64,000 nucleotides of DNA from an uncultured Flavobacteriaceae bacterium (GTDB lineage Bacteria; Bacteroidota; Bacteroidia; Flavobacteriales; Flavobacteriaceae). The notes beneath the pieces were generated by a model, which had not been told where the DNA came from, did not search any database, and saw only the letters and a list, made by a program, of their open reading frames with translations. The position numbers and the translations under genes were made by a program. Numbering within the stretch: the first letter of the stretch is position 1; each line of letters starts with the position of its first letter. The stretch spans positions 1 through 64,000 of the forward strand of contig CANMLX010000004.1 in the NCBI GenBank assembly GCA_947498845.1, read 5' to 3'. Shown piece after piece: positions 1 to 8,411 of this stretch.

Positions 1-136
1 TATGGATCCAAAAGGTGTTTTTTTGAGCAAAAATATCATTCCTAATTAAATTCACCCACAACTTTTAAGACTGATCCGTTAAATAATAATGTTTTTCTAA
101 TTTCTCTCTTGGTTTTTAAGTTTTTTATATTCATAA

Positions 137-1309
137 TTAGTGTTGATTAATAGGGGTATAATTAATTTTGAAATTGGAAATATCGTACGTTGTTGTGCCT
201 TCAAGGGCTAAATCTGAAAGTATCCTCCCTAACAAAGGCACAAATTTAGCTGCCCACCCACCTGTATAAACAATAATGTTTTTATTATTAGCTACTGAAT
301 CTGGTAAAAAATCTAATAACAACTCCTTGCCATTATTACTTAATGCTATTAAGCATGTTGATGTAAATTCAGATTTTGGCAAAAGCCCTACCATATGGTC
401 TCTAACCCAAGTTTCATTTAGCTTTAAACTCTTTTCACTAGGGCCTGAGTATCTCTGCGTAGGGTCTTTTATAATTCGGTCTGGTATATCTGGAGCTACA
501 CGAATATATCCCGGATTAGCCCATTCTACTTCGGGAAAACCATAAAACATGCTTGTATTTTGTGGCTTTTGAAAAACAAACCAGGTTGGTAACTTTATAG
601 CATCTGTTTTTTTATAATACGCAGATGACACTTCCCAAATATCAATATCCACAGATAACCCAAAGTACTTTAAAATATCATTGATATATGCTCCAGGAGT
701 AATTACTAATTTTGTTGTTGTATAATTTTGTCCATCAACAGCTACTATAATTTCTCCATTAGGTAATGATTGTATGTTAGTTACAAGAGCGTTTTCCATT
801 AAACTAACATTCGAAACTACCGAACAGATATTTAAAAGAGCCTCTTGAGTTGCTTTTAAATCTATTATGCCCCCGTCTTTTTGAAAAAACCCAATATAAT
901 CTTCCGGAAGATCTTTAAAAGGAAACTTCTGTTCTATTTCAGAAGCCGAAAGCGGTTGGTAAGGAATTTTTAATTCATCCATAACATCCATAGCTGCTTT
1001 TATCCCCCCTTCTTGCGAACTTAAAGCTGGATCTCCAAACCATAAGGACCCAACTGGATTTACTAAAACATCGGTAGTGGTGATTTGCAGCCTTTTCCAA
1101 TGATCTATGGAATCTAGAGCCAACTGTGCCATGTATTTTTGTGTATATTGCACTCTAAATTGCCTAGACAATCCAGCTGAACTGCCTTTTTGATTAATAA
1201 AGTTATACTGCTCTATTAAAAGTATTTGTTTGTTAGAGTTAGACAACTCTGTTGCTGTTGCTAATCCCATAGGTCCTCCTCCTATAACGATTACATCGTA
1301 ATTATTCAT
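137..1309 (-). CDS. FAD-dependent oxidoreductase, monomeric sarcosine oxidase / N-methyl amino acid oxidase type
   Basis: A 390-residue DAO-superfamily flavoprotein expected to oxidise a secondary or N-methyl amine and release hydrogen peroxide. The Rossmann FAD motif GGGPMG is at residues 10-15, right after the start, so the ATG at 1309 is secure. Cys319, in the stretch CLIALSNNGKELLLDFLP, falls where monomeric sarcosine oxidase carries its covalent flavin cysteine, and the tail DLALEG..DIS..F matches that family's C-terminus. No signal peptide is visible, so it is probably cytoplasmic. It stands alone: the gene to its right is divergent and 470 bp away. The family is clear from motifs; the substrate (sarcosine, N-methyltryptophan, pipecolate or another) cannot be told. 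Confidence 0.85.
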   Translation of the reverse strand: MNNYDVIVIGGGPMGLATATELSNSNKQILLIEQYNFINQKGSSAGLSRQFRVQYTQKYMAQLALDSIDHWKRLQITTTDVLVNPVGSLWFGDPALSSQEGGIKAAMDVMDELKIPYQPLSASEIEQKFPFKDLPEDYIGFFQKDGGIIDLKATQEALLNICSVVSNVSLMENALVTNIQSLPNGEIIVAVDGQNYTTTKLVITPGAYINDILKYFGLSVDIDIWEVSSAYYKKTDAIKLPTWFVFQKPQNTSMFYGFPEVEWANPGYIRVAPDIPDRIIKDPTQRYSGPSEKSLKLNETWVRDHMVGLLPKSEFTSTCLIALSNNGKELLLDFLPDSVANNKNIIVYTGGWAAKFVPLLGRILSDLALEGTTTYDISNFKINYTPINQH

Positions 1310-1780
1310 ACTTTAATATATTAGGGTTAAAATTGGATAACTTTTTAATACGAATACTGAAAGACGCATTGTACTTTTTAATAGGTTAGTTTTCAGTTAT
1401 CATAATTTTCTATTTTAAAATCATTTTATTAAAATAGTTAAAGTAGGAAAATTAAACATTAATAGAAAGGTATTTACTTCAAAATAATTATGTTTCTTAA
1501 TGATAGGTTTTATTTTATGATAATTAAGACGGGATATTGTTAAGTCAAGGATAGTTAAGCATTAGTACTAATTACATTTACTTTCAATTCTTTTCTTATG
1601 ATGTCTCAACTACTTTTTACTTAAGATTATAGTATTGCACATTTAAAGAGAAAATCACCATAAAATAAACACTTCTTAAAAATCACCTAATCTAAATATC
1701 ACAAGTAGTTTATAGATATATTAGCAATTAAATAATATACCAATTTTGCTTTTTGTAAATTAGCACCAAATAAAAACCTA
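1310..1780. other. Intergenic region between divergent genes, nothing recognised
   Basis: About 470 bp of very AT-rich sequence between the divergent oxidase and CNNM genes. I see no ORF with coding character, RNA gene or strong hairpin. It must hold the promoters of both neighbours, but neither shows a clean TANNTTTG box; TAAATTAG about 20 bp before the CNNM start is only a weak resemblance. Confidence 0.5.
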
Positions 1781-2902
1781 ATGGCATTACTACTTTTCTA
1801 CGGCGTTATTTCAATTTTTTTTTCATTTCTATGCTCTATTTTAGAAGCTGTACTATTAAGTGTTACGCCAACATTTATAAACGTTAAAAAGAAAGAAAAC
1901 AAAGCCTATGCAAACGATCTAGAAACATTAAAGAAAGATGTTGACAGACCCCTTATTGCCATACTTACGCTAAATACAATAGCGCATACAGTTGGAGCCA
2001 TATTAGTTGGTGTTCAAGCAAAAGTAGCCTATGTAGAAATGTATGGATCTAAAACAACATCGTTTTTAGGCATTGAATTTACCGAAGAGCTTATGGTGGG
2101 AATTGTATCGTCGATAATGACAATACTTATATTGGTAGCCTCAGAAATTATACCTAAAACTATTGGTGCCACATACTGGAAAGGACTTGCAAACTTTACT
2201 ACCAAAGCCTTAAAAGCGCTTATTTTTCCATTAAAATGGACAGGTATTTTATGGTTATTACAATTAACAACAAAATTAATTGGAGGTAAAGGGCATCATG
2301 GCAGTGTATTAAGCAGAGAAGACTTTCATGTTATGGCAGATATGGCACAAGAAGAAGGTGTATTTCAAGAAAATGAAAGTAAAATAATTAAAAACTTACT
2401 TAACTTTAAAGAGGTTTTTGCAAAAAATATCATGACGCCAAGGACAGTTATGAAAACTGAAAACGAAACAACTACGGTTGAGGATTTCTTTAATAAAAAT
2501 TTAAACCTGCGTTTCTCCAGAATTCCTGTTTACACCAACGATCAAGATAACATTACTGGACTTGTTTTAAAAGATGAAGTTTTTAAAGAAATGGCCTTAG
2601 GCAATGGCTCTAAAAAACTAGCCGACTTAAAAAGAGATATTATTGTTATAGATAGAAACTTACCTATTCCAACATTGTTTGAGAAGTTAGTAGAAAGCCG
2701 CAATCACATGGCTTTAGTTGTAGATGAATATGGATCTGTGAGCGGTCTAGTAACCATGGAAGATGTTATTGAAACCTTATTAGGTCTGGAAATTATGGAC
2801 GAAAGTGATAATGTGTCGGACTTACAACATTTGGCTAGAAAAAGTTGGGAATCGCGCGCAAAAAAATTAGGTATTTTAGAAGACACTACTACCCCAGAAT
2901 AA
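1781..2902 (+). CDS. CNNM/DUF21 membrane protein with CBS pair (hemolysin/CorC-like family)
   Basis: A 373-residue integral membrane protein of the CNNM family, whose members are implicated in Mg2+ or other divalent cation efflux. Residues 1 to about 185 form the DUF21/CNNM transmembrane domain with four hydrophobic segments, including a conserved SEIIPKT motif. Residues about 205-335 form a pair of CBS nucleotide-binding domains (NIMTPRTVM at the start, VDEYGSVSGLVTMEDVIE in the second repeat). The chain stops soon after the CBS pair, so the C-terminal CorC/HlyC domain of longer relatives is absent. Its stop codon directly abuts the ATG of the alkyltransferase gene, so they are probably co-transcribed. 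The ion specificity is not readable. Confidence 0.88.
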   Translation: MALLLFYGVISIFFSFLCSILEAVLLSVTPTFINVKKKENKAYANDLETLKKDVDRPLIAILTLNTIAHTVGAILVGVQAKVAYVEMYGSKTTSFLGIEFTEELMVGIVSSIMTILILVASEIIPKTIGATYWKGLANFTTKALKALIFPLKWTGILWLLQLTTKLIGGKGHHGSVLSREDFHVMADMAQEEGVFQENESKIIKNLLNFKEVFAKNIMTPRTVMKTENETTTVEDFFNKNLNLRFSRIPVYTNDQDNITGLVLKDEVFKEMALGNGSKKLADLKRDIIVIDRNLPIPTLFEKLVESRNHMALVVDEYGSVSGLVTMEDVIETLLGLEIMDESDNVSDLQHLARKSWESRAKKLGILEDTTTPE

Positions 2903-3376
2903 ATGGATACATGTATTATCAATACACCTTTAGGCTCTACCAAAATTACAGGTGATATAGATGGCATACGTACAATTTTAGTTTTAGATATAGATCAACC
3001 TACTTCTATAAAAATTCCAAAAACATTACAGCATTGTGTAGCTCAACTCAAGGAATATTTTGCTGGAACGCGGCAACAATTCAACCTAAAATTAAATCCT
3101 AAAGGCACCCATTTTCAAAAAAATGTATGGGAGGCACTGGGTAAAGTTCCTTTTGGAAAAACATTGTCCTATTTAGAACTATCTAAACAATTAGGAGATG
3201 TTAAAGCTATAAGAGCTGTTGCTAATGCTAATGGTAAAAACCCTTTGTGGATTGTTGTTCCATGCCATCGTATTATTGGAAGCGATGGCAGCTTGACTGG
3301 ATACGCTGGAGGTTTACATCGTAAAAAATGGCTTTTAGAACACGAAAGTCCATATAAACAGCAAACGCTTTTTTAA
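2903..3376 (+). CDS. ogt: Methylated-DNA--protein-cysteine S-methyltransferase
   Basis: O6-alkylguanine-DNA alkyltransferase, 157 residues. It transfers the alkyl group from O6-methylguanine to its own cysteine in a suicidal repair reaction. The active-site motif PCHR is at residues 120-123 with Cys121 as acceptor, preceded by NPLWIVV and followed by the GYAGG substrate-loop motif near residue 135. The helix-turn-helix with the arginine finger (KAIRAVANANGKNP) is also present. The length fits a stand-alone Ogt or MGMT with no Ada regulatory domain. The gene starts on the base after the upstream stop and its own stop abuts the next ATG, so three genes are packed without spacers. Confidence 0.93.
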   Translation: MDTCIINTPLGSTKITGDIDGIRTILVLDIDQPTSIKIPKTLQHCVAQLKEYFAGTRQQFNLKLNPKGTHFQKNVWEALGKVPFGKTLSYLELSKQLGDVKAIRAVANANGKNPLWIVVPCHRIIGSDGSLTGYAGGLHRKKWLLEHESPYKQQTLF

Positions 3377-3895
3377 ATGTACCAAAAATTAGTTAAAATA
3401 TTTAAGCGTTTTTTTACCGATGCTCAAATCTACAAGTATGGGTTTAATTGGTCTCCAATGTATAGACGTTCTACGGGAAAAGTAATCCAGGTTTCAGAAA
3501 AGTTACATTACGTAAAAATTAAAATCCCAATAAGCTTTAAAAATCGAAATTATGTAGGCTCAATATTTGGAGGCAGTTTATTTTCGGCAACAGATCCTAT
3601 TTATATGATTCAGCTTATAAACATTTTAGGTGATGATTATGTAGTTTGGGATAAAGCTGCCACCATAAACTATAGAAGACCTGCCAAAGAAGATGTTTTT
3701 GCCGAATTTATTTTCACAGAAGATGAGATTGAAAAAATAAAGAGTGATGTAGGTTCACTTAATGAAATAGACATTATAAAAACTTTAAATATAGTTACAA
3801 AGCAGGGTATTGTGATTTCTGAATTAGAAAAGAAACTATACATTGCCTATAAAGCCTACTATAAAGAAAAGCGAAAAAAAACTCAAAATAAATAA
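3377..3895 (+). CDS. DUF4442 hotdog-fold protein, thioesterase-like
   Basis: A 172-residue soluble protein matching the DUF4442 group of hotdog-fold proteins, which are related to acyl-CoA or acyl-ACP thioesterases. Recognisable stretches are YVGSIFGGSLFSATDPIYM (the central hotdog helix, residues about 56-75) and AATINYRRPAKEDVFAEF (a strand and loop typical of the fold). The classical catalytic Asp/Glu arrangement is not obvious, so enzymatic activity is inferred only from fold. It is the last of three abutting genes (CNNM, ogt, this), followed by a palindrome and the serine hydrolase gene. The context gives no functional hint. Confidence 0.75.
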   Translation: MYQKLVKIFKRFFTDAQIYKYGFNWSPMYRRSTGKVIQVSEKLHYVKIKIPISFKNRNYVGSIFGGSLFSATDPIYMIQLINILGDDYVVWDKAATINYRRPAKEDVFAEFIFTEDEIEKIKSDVGSLNEIDIIKTLNIVTKQGIVISELEKKLYIAYKAYYKEKRKKTQNK

Positions 3896-3918
3896 GCTTT
3901 TATATTATGCACGCATAA

Positions 3919-3945
3919 TTTTAGTATATTTAATTTATACTAAAA
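3919..3945 (+). promoter_or_regulatory. Perfect 10-bp inverted repeat upstream of the serine hydrolase gene
   Basis: TTTTAGTATA and TATACTAAAA form a perfect inverted repeat around a 7-bp AT spacer, ending 9 bp before the serine hydrolase ATG. It could be a regulator-binding palindrome or, as RNA, a weak hairpin between two co-oriented genes. It has no T-tract, so a terminator is less likely. Confidence 0.4.
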
Positions 3946-3954
3946 CTAAAAAAA

Positions 3955-5106
3955 ATGAAATTTCTTAAAAAACTTCTTAAATGGATTGTTATTTTTTTAG
4001 GTTTATTAGTAATAGCGCTTTATGTTACAGATACCGATTACCTTATTAAAGCTGTTAGAACCATTTACCTTAAAGGCCACACAACAGCATACCTTGAAGA
4101 TTATAAACATTTTGATAATCAAACTGTAGAAAACAATACACCTCAGCCTTGGCCAAATCATAAAGATTACAACACTGTAAAGGAAACAAACACCCTTAAT
4201 CAAACAAATAAAGATAACGGCACTATTGCTTATGTTATTATTAAAAATGATAGTATCTGGTTTGAAAATTATTATGATGGATTTAGTGAAGATTCTCAAT
4301 CCAATTCTTTCTCTATGGCAAAAAGCTATGTGTCTGGTTTAATGGGAAAAGCTATCCAAGAAGGTTACATAAAAAGTTTAGACCAACCTGTTAGTGATTT
4401 TTTACCAACATTTAGTGAAGGTATAGCCACTAAAATGACTGTAGGGCATTTATCAAGTATGGCATCTGGAACTACTTGGGATGAACGTTATTATTCACCA
4501 TTCTCAATAGTAACACGAGCCTATTTTGATGATGACTTGGAAAAAGTAATGCTTGGTTTAAAAATGGATACAGAACCAGGAAAAAGTTTTAAATACTCTA
4601 GTGGGGACACTCAAATGTTGGCCATGGTTATAGAAAAAGCCACAGGAAAAAAATTATATAACTACTTAACTGAAAGTTTTTGGAAGCCTTTAGGCTGCGA
4701 AAACCCAACGCTATGGCAATTAGATAGTAAAGATCATGATTTAGTAAAGGCCTATTGTTGTATTGCTAGTAATGCTAAGGATTTTGCTCGTTTTGGCAAA
4801 CTTTATAAAGACCATGGTAAGTGGAATGGTAAGCAAATATTAGATTCAACTTTTGTAGCGAAATCACTAAAACCAGTGTATACAGATGGTCCTATGTATG
4901 GCTATGGGTGGTGGTTAAAATCTATTAGAGATAAAAACTTCTTTATGATGCGCGGCCATCTAGGACAGTATGTTATTGTAGAACCAAATGATAACGTTAT
5001 TATTGTAAGACTTGGTCATTCAAAAGGGTCTAACAACCAAGTGGGCAGATTTACTACCGATATAGATACTTATATTCAAGAAGCTTATAAAATGCTTGGT
5101 GAATGA
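3955..5106 (+). CDS. Class C beta-lactamase-family serine hydrolase, membrane-anchored
   Basis: A 383-residue serine hydrolase of the beta-lactamase/penicillin-binding-protein-like fold. An N-terminal hydrophobic segment (residues about 8-24) acts as a signal anchor, which places the enzyme in the periplasm. The catalytic SxxK motif is Ser120-Met-Ala-Lys123, and a YSS motif (FKYSSGDTQ, about residue 216) occupies the YxN position. A late RGHLGQ stretch matches the HxG/KTG strand. Members include esterases, D-aminopeptidases and 6-aminohexanoate-dimer hydrolase relatives; true antibiotic resistance is unlikely from family alone. Its stop overlaps the next start (ATGA), which implies translational coupling with the exonuclease gene, although no functional link is evident. 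Confidence 0.85.
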   Translation: MKFLKKLLKWIVIFLGLLVIALYVTDTDYLIKAVRTIYLKGHTTAYLEDYKHFDNQTVENNTPQPWPNHKDYNTVKETNTLNQTNKDNGTIAYVIIKNDSIWFENYYDGFSEDSQSNSFSMAKSYVSGLMGKAIQEGYIKSLDQPVSDFLPTFSEGIATKMTVGHLSSMASGTTWDERYYSPFSIVTRAYFDDDLEKVMLGLKMDTEPGKSFKYSSGDTQMLAMVIEKATGKKLYNYLTESFWKPLGCENPTLWQLDSKDHDLVKAYCCIASNAKDFARFGKLYKDHGKWNGKQILDSTFVAKSLKPVYTDGPMYGYGWWLKSIRDKNFFMMRGHLGQYVIVEPNDNVIIVRLGHSKGSNNQVGRFTTDIDTYIQEAYKMLGE

Positions 5107-5816
5107 TTTCAAAAATAAATTTAGAAAACATCCTATTTCTAGATATAGAAACCGTACCAGAAACGCAGTATTTTTCTGAATTAAGTAATGAAAAACAAGC
5201 CCTTTGGGATTTAAAATCTAAGTATCAAAGAAAAGACGATTATACAGCTGAAGAATTTTACGAGCGCGCAGGTATTTGGGCAGAATTTGGTAAAATAGTC
5301 TGCATATCGGTAGGCTACTTTAAAATTCAAGGAGATTTAAGAACATTTAGAGCGACCTCTTTCTATGGGGAGGAAGCGACGCTTCTTAAGGATTTTAAAA
5401 ATTTACTCATCACACATTTTAGCGGGAATAAACATTTATTGTGCGCCCATAATGGTAAAGAATTTGACTTTCCATACATAGCGCGCCGCATGATTATACA
5501 TAATATTGAGCTGCCCTATAAATTAAACCTTTTTGGCAAAAAACCATGGGAAGTACCTCATTTAGACACTCTAGAATTATGGAAGTTTGGAGACTATAAA
5601 CACTACACATCTTTAAAACTATTAACTAATATTCTAGGAATCCCGTCCCCTAAAGATGATATTGATGGAAGTGAGGTGTATAGGGTGTATTATGAAGAAA
5701 AAGAAATAGATCGCATCATTACGTATTGCGAAAAAGATACTATTGCAGTAGCTCAAATTTTTTTAAGATTGCGAGGTGATGACATTTTAAACGACGATGA
5801 AATTATTCATATATAA
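5103..5816 (+). CDS. Predicted 3'-5' exonuclease, PolB-like RNase H fold
   Basis: A 237-residue DEDD-type exonuclease related to the proofreading domain of family B DNA polymerases, here free-standing. Motif I is LFLDIETVPE (Asp14, Glu16), motif II lies in CAHNGKEFDFPYIARRM, and motif III in YCEKDTIAVAQIFLRL, which gives the four acidic metal ligands. It should remove nucleotides from a 3' end using two divalent metals; its role in repair or RNA turnover is unknown. The start ATG overlaps the upstream stop by four bases. The length matches the stand-alone Bacteroidota family, and no polymerase domain follows. Confidence 0.85.
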   Translation: MISKINLENILFLDIETVPETQYFSELSNEKQALWDLKSKYQRKDDYTAEEFYERAGIWAEFGKIVCISVGYFKIQGDLRTFRATSFYGEEATLLKDFKNLLITHFSGNKHLLCAHNGKEFDFPYIARRMIIHNIELPYKLNLFGKKPWEVPHLDTLELWKFGDYKHYTSLKLLTNILGIPSPKDDIDGSEVYRVYYEEKEIDRIITYCEKDTIAVAQIFLRLRGDDILNDDEIIHI

Positions 5817-5852
5817 CTGCTTTAAAGACATAATTAAAAACTGTATCTGTTA

Positions 5853-7010
5853 TTGAATAATGAACACATATATTTCAATTTAAATCCAGTTAATTTTTTT
5901 ATAATTTCTGGACTGATTCAAAATTTTATCCTTGCTGGAATTTTGTTTTTTAAATCAAATGAAAGACCTCTAGCAAACACATTTTTATCCATAACTATAT
6001 TCATTGTTAATTTACATTTGTTCTATTTAATGTTATTAGATACTAATGTTGATAATCTTTACCCTTTTCTACTTTATATCCCTTATTCTTATTTATCTGC
6101 AATTGGTCCATTGGTGTTTTTTTATACCATAGGCCTCACCAAATCAGGTTTTAATGTATCTACCATAAACATAAAACACTTTATTCCAGTAATAATTGAA
6201 GTTGGATTACAAATTTTAATGATAATACAAGGAATAAAGAGCAATCAATTATTCTATAATACACCTTTATATTTTTATATAACGCCCTTGTCTTGGATAT
6301 GGGCTATAGGTTCAATTTTTTACTATTTGCAGCTGTCACTTAAAACTATAAGTCATTATGAAGTTGGGATATTGAAACATTACTCTAACCTAAAAGAAAT
6401 AACGCTTTCTTGGTTAAAAAAATTAATTGTTTATTACCGTTTGTTATGGGTAGTTTGGATTCCATTTGTAACTGTCTTTCTATTATTTTTTAGATTTCAG
6501 TTAATGTCACTTAGTATTGTTATAATTCTTTATGCTCTAATTCTTATTCTAACCTATCTTACATTTTGGATTGGAATAGAAAGTTTTAAACATGGTAATC
6601 TTGTATTTATAAAAAATAATGAGACACATGTAGAACATAAAAACTTTAGAAAACTTACACAAAGTGAGATAAAAGGACACATTGAAAGGATAACTCAACT
6701 AATGATGGTTGAAAGAGTATATCAAAATGAAAACTTAAATTTAAGGCAATTCGCTTTACATTTAAAAACCGATCCTAATTTAATCTCATTTATTTTGAAT
6801 AGCCATTTGAATAACAATTTTTATGATTTTGTAAACCGTTATCGAATTGACGAGGTTAAAAGTAAGCTCAATAACCCAAAATATAAGCAACTTACTATAC
6901 TAGGGATAGCATTAGATTCAGGTTTCAATTCAAAAGCAACTTTTAATAGGGTTTTTAAGCAATTTACTGGAATCACTCCCACAGAATTTCAAAAAAGAAA
7001 CCTTGAATAA
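5853..7010 (+). CDS. AraC-family transcriptional regulator with multi-pass membrane N-terminus
   Basis: A 385-residue protein with about seven hydrophobic helices in residues 15-245 and a C-terminal AraC/XylS DNA-binding domain (residues about 285-383, with FNSKATFNRVFKQFTGITPTEF as the second helix-turn-helix). This membrane-AraC layout is frequent in flavobacteria and suggests sensing in or through the inner membrane. Translation probably starts at TTG 5853, since the only nearby ATG is out of frame and later in-frame ATGs would remove the first helix. The following gene, a lipoprotein hydrolase on the same strand, is a plausible target. A MITE-like inverted repeat begins at its stop codon. 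Confidence 0.82.
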   Translation: MNNEHIYFNLNPVNFFIISGLIQNFILAGILFFKSNERPLANTFLSITIFIVNLHLFYLMLLDTNVDNLYPFLLYIPYSYLSAIGPLVFFYTIGLTKSGFNVSTINIKHFIPVIIEVGLQILMIIQGIKSNQLFYNTPLYFYITPLSWIWAIGSIFYYLQLSLKTISHYEVGILKHYSNLKEITLSWLKKLIVYYRLLWVVWIPFVTVFLLFFRFQLMSLSIVIILYALILILTYLTFWIGIESFKHGNLVFIKNNETHVEHKNFRKLTQSEIKGHIERITQLMMVERVYQNENLNLRQFALHLKTDPNLISFILNSHLNNNFYDFVNRYRIDEVKSKLNNPKYKQLTILGIALDSGFNSKATFNRVFKQFTGITPTEFQKRNLE

Positions 7011-7141
7011 TGCCATTTCCCAAATGAAATTACTGTAAAGAAAAATTAAACATAGCCTTGGCTACGTTTCTTTTTTATTTTGAAGTAGAATTTCAAAAGG
7101 CGCGTTTTAATACGATAAATTCATTTGAAAAATGGTATAAT
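7007..7141. repeat. MITE-like element with ATACCA-type terminal inverted repeats (copy A)
   Basis: The 25-bp ends at 7007-7031 and 7117-7141 are inverted copies of one another at about 20 positions, each containing an (A/G)CCATTT..CAAATGAA core. Smaller palindromes sit inside (TAGCCTTGGCTA; TTTTGAA...TTTCAAAA). The left end includes the stop codon of the AraC gene. Similar ends occur at 19529-19769 and 31211-31375. There is no coding capacity. It could be a non-autonomous transposon remnant or a structured RNA between the two genes. Confidence 0.55.
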
Positions 7142-7221
7142 ATGTCTCATCCCTCATATTGGGACGACTTTGAATAGTTAATTCTATTTTTTTGATAAAA
7201 ATTTTAAAAGTAGAAACTATC

Positions 7222-8244
7222 ATGAGACTAATAACAATTCTATTCACTCTTTCCTTACTAACCTGTTCAGCACAAAAAGCAAAAGTTAAAAATAGAGATA
7301 AAGAAAGCTTAATAAATAAAATCCTATCCAAACCTTCTCCTAAAGAAATAGAACAGATTCTCTCTAATATACGTAAACGAGATTTATCTCCTAAAAGCGT
7401 GGTTATTCACGATTCTATTTTACTTTCTAATTCCAATACATTATACATCATTTCCCATAAAGTAAAAGAACTTATTCACTATGGAGCCGTAATTATACCC
7501 GAAAGTAATAAAAGTAAAAAGCTACCAGTAATTATTTTTGCCACTGGTGGAGATGGAATACATAAAGAATTTGATATAAGTCAGGATTTCAATCATGTAT
7601 CAACTCAATTTCCTAGCTTGCTAGGAGAAGAGTTAGATAATAAATTTATTGTTGTTATTCCATCTTTTCGTGGTCAACAAATGATAATAGGTAATAGAAA
7701 ATACCAATCTGAAGGAAACGTAAGTGATGCCTTTGATGGTGCAACAACTGATGCGTTGTCTTTTTTAAACGCCACACTCAAAACCTTTAAACAATGTAAC
7801 AAAAATAGAATTTCAATTTATGGAGGAAGTCGTGGTGGAACTGTAGCTTTATTAGCTTCTTCAAGAGATAGGCGAATAAAAAGAACTATTGTTGTTGCTG
7901 CACCAACAGATATGAAAGCACTTTATAAATTATACCCAGACCAGTTTAAACTATTATTTTTTAACGACTTATTATCGGGTAAAATTACAGAAGCTGAAGC
8001 AAGAAGAAAATTTATTGCTATTTCTCCCATAAATTTCACAAAAGAATTGTCAATGATACAACTTCATCATGACAACAATGATCCTTTTGTGCCTATTGAT
8101 TTTGCAAAAAAGCTGATTAATGACATGGAATCTAAAGGTAAAAAAAATGATTATTACTTCTATAATGAAGGGATTCATGGATTTTGGGATGATGAAAATT
8201 ATTGGAAACGTGTGGTAGATTTTTTAAGACCTCTTTCTAAATAA
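7222..8244 (+). CDS. Alpha/beta hydrolase (prolyl oligopeptidase-like) lipoprotein
   Basis: An esterase or peptidase of the alpha/beta hydrolase fold, about 340 residues. I start it at ATG 7222 because that gives MRLITILFTLSLLTCSAQ, a lipoprotein signal with lipobox LLTC; the frame stays open upstream to a TTG at 7192, but that would add an unlikely leader. The nucleophile elbow is GGSRGG with a central serine, the acid is probably the Asp in HHDNNDPFVP, and the His is in YNEGIHGFWDD, in the order expected for a dipeptidyl-peptidase-like triad. It should be tethered to a membrane on the periplasmic or surface side. It follows the membrane AraC gene. The substrate is unknown. Confidence 0.8.
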   Translation: MRLITILFTLSLLTCSAQKAKVKNRDKESLINKILSKPSPKEIEQILSNIRKRDLSPKSVVIHDSILLSNSNTLYIISHKVKELIHYGAVIIPESNKSKKLPVIIFATGGDGIHKEFDISQDFNHVSTQFPSLLGEELDNKFIVVIPSFRGQQMIIGNRKYQSEGNVSDAFDGATTDALSFLNATLKTFKQCNKNRISIYGGSRGGTVALLASSRDRRIKRTIVVAAPTDMKALYKLYPDQFKLLFFNDLLSGKITEAEARRKFIAISPINFTKELSMIQLHHDNNDPFVPIDFAKKLINDMESKGKKNDYYFYNEGIHGFWDDENYWKRVVDFLRPLSK

Positions 8245-8358
8245 ACAAAACTAGATATTCTGTAAATTTTGTGCCCAAGTATTTACATATAAAACATCTT
8301 GTTTACACACTCAATTTTTGATATTATATTTATAAATTGCAACACTAGTAATGGGTAT

Positions 8359-8390
8359 AAAAAAGGGTTCAGAAAAACTCCAAACCCTTT
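8359..8390 (-). terminator. Intrinsic terminator of the S8 protease gene
   Basis: Read on the minus strand, AAAGGGTT and AACCCTTT form an 8-bp stem followed by a run of T. It lies 22 bp past the protease stop, between two convergent genes. Confidence 0.7.
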
Positions 8391-8411
8391 ACTCACATTA
8401 TAAAATAATTA

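Noticed and set aside
42..134. Minus-strand 30-codon ORF right after the flavin oxidase gene
   Set aside because: It has an ATG 3 bp after the oxidase stop and a lysine-rich product, but no signal, motif or known family; the size is within chance expectation for this base composition.
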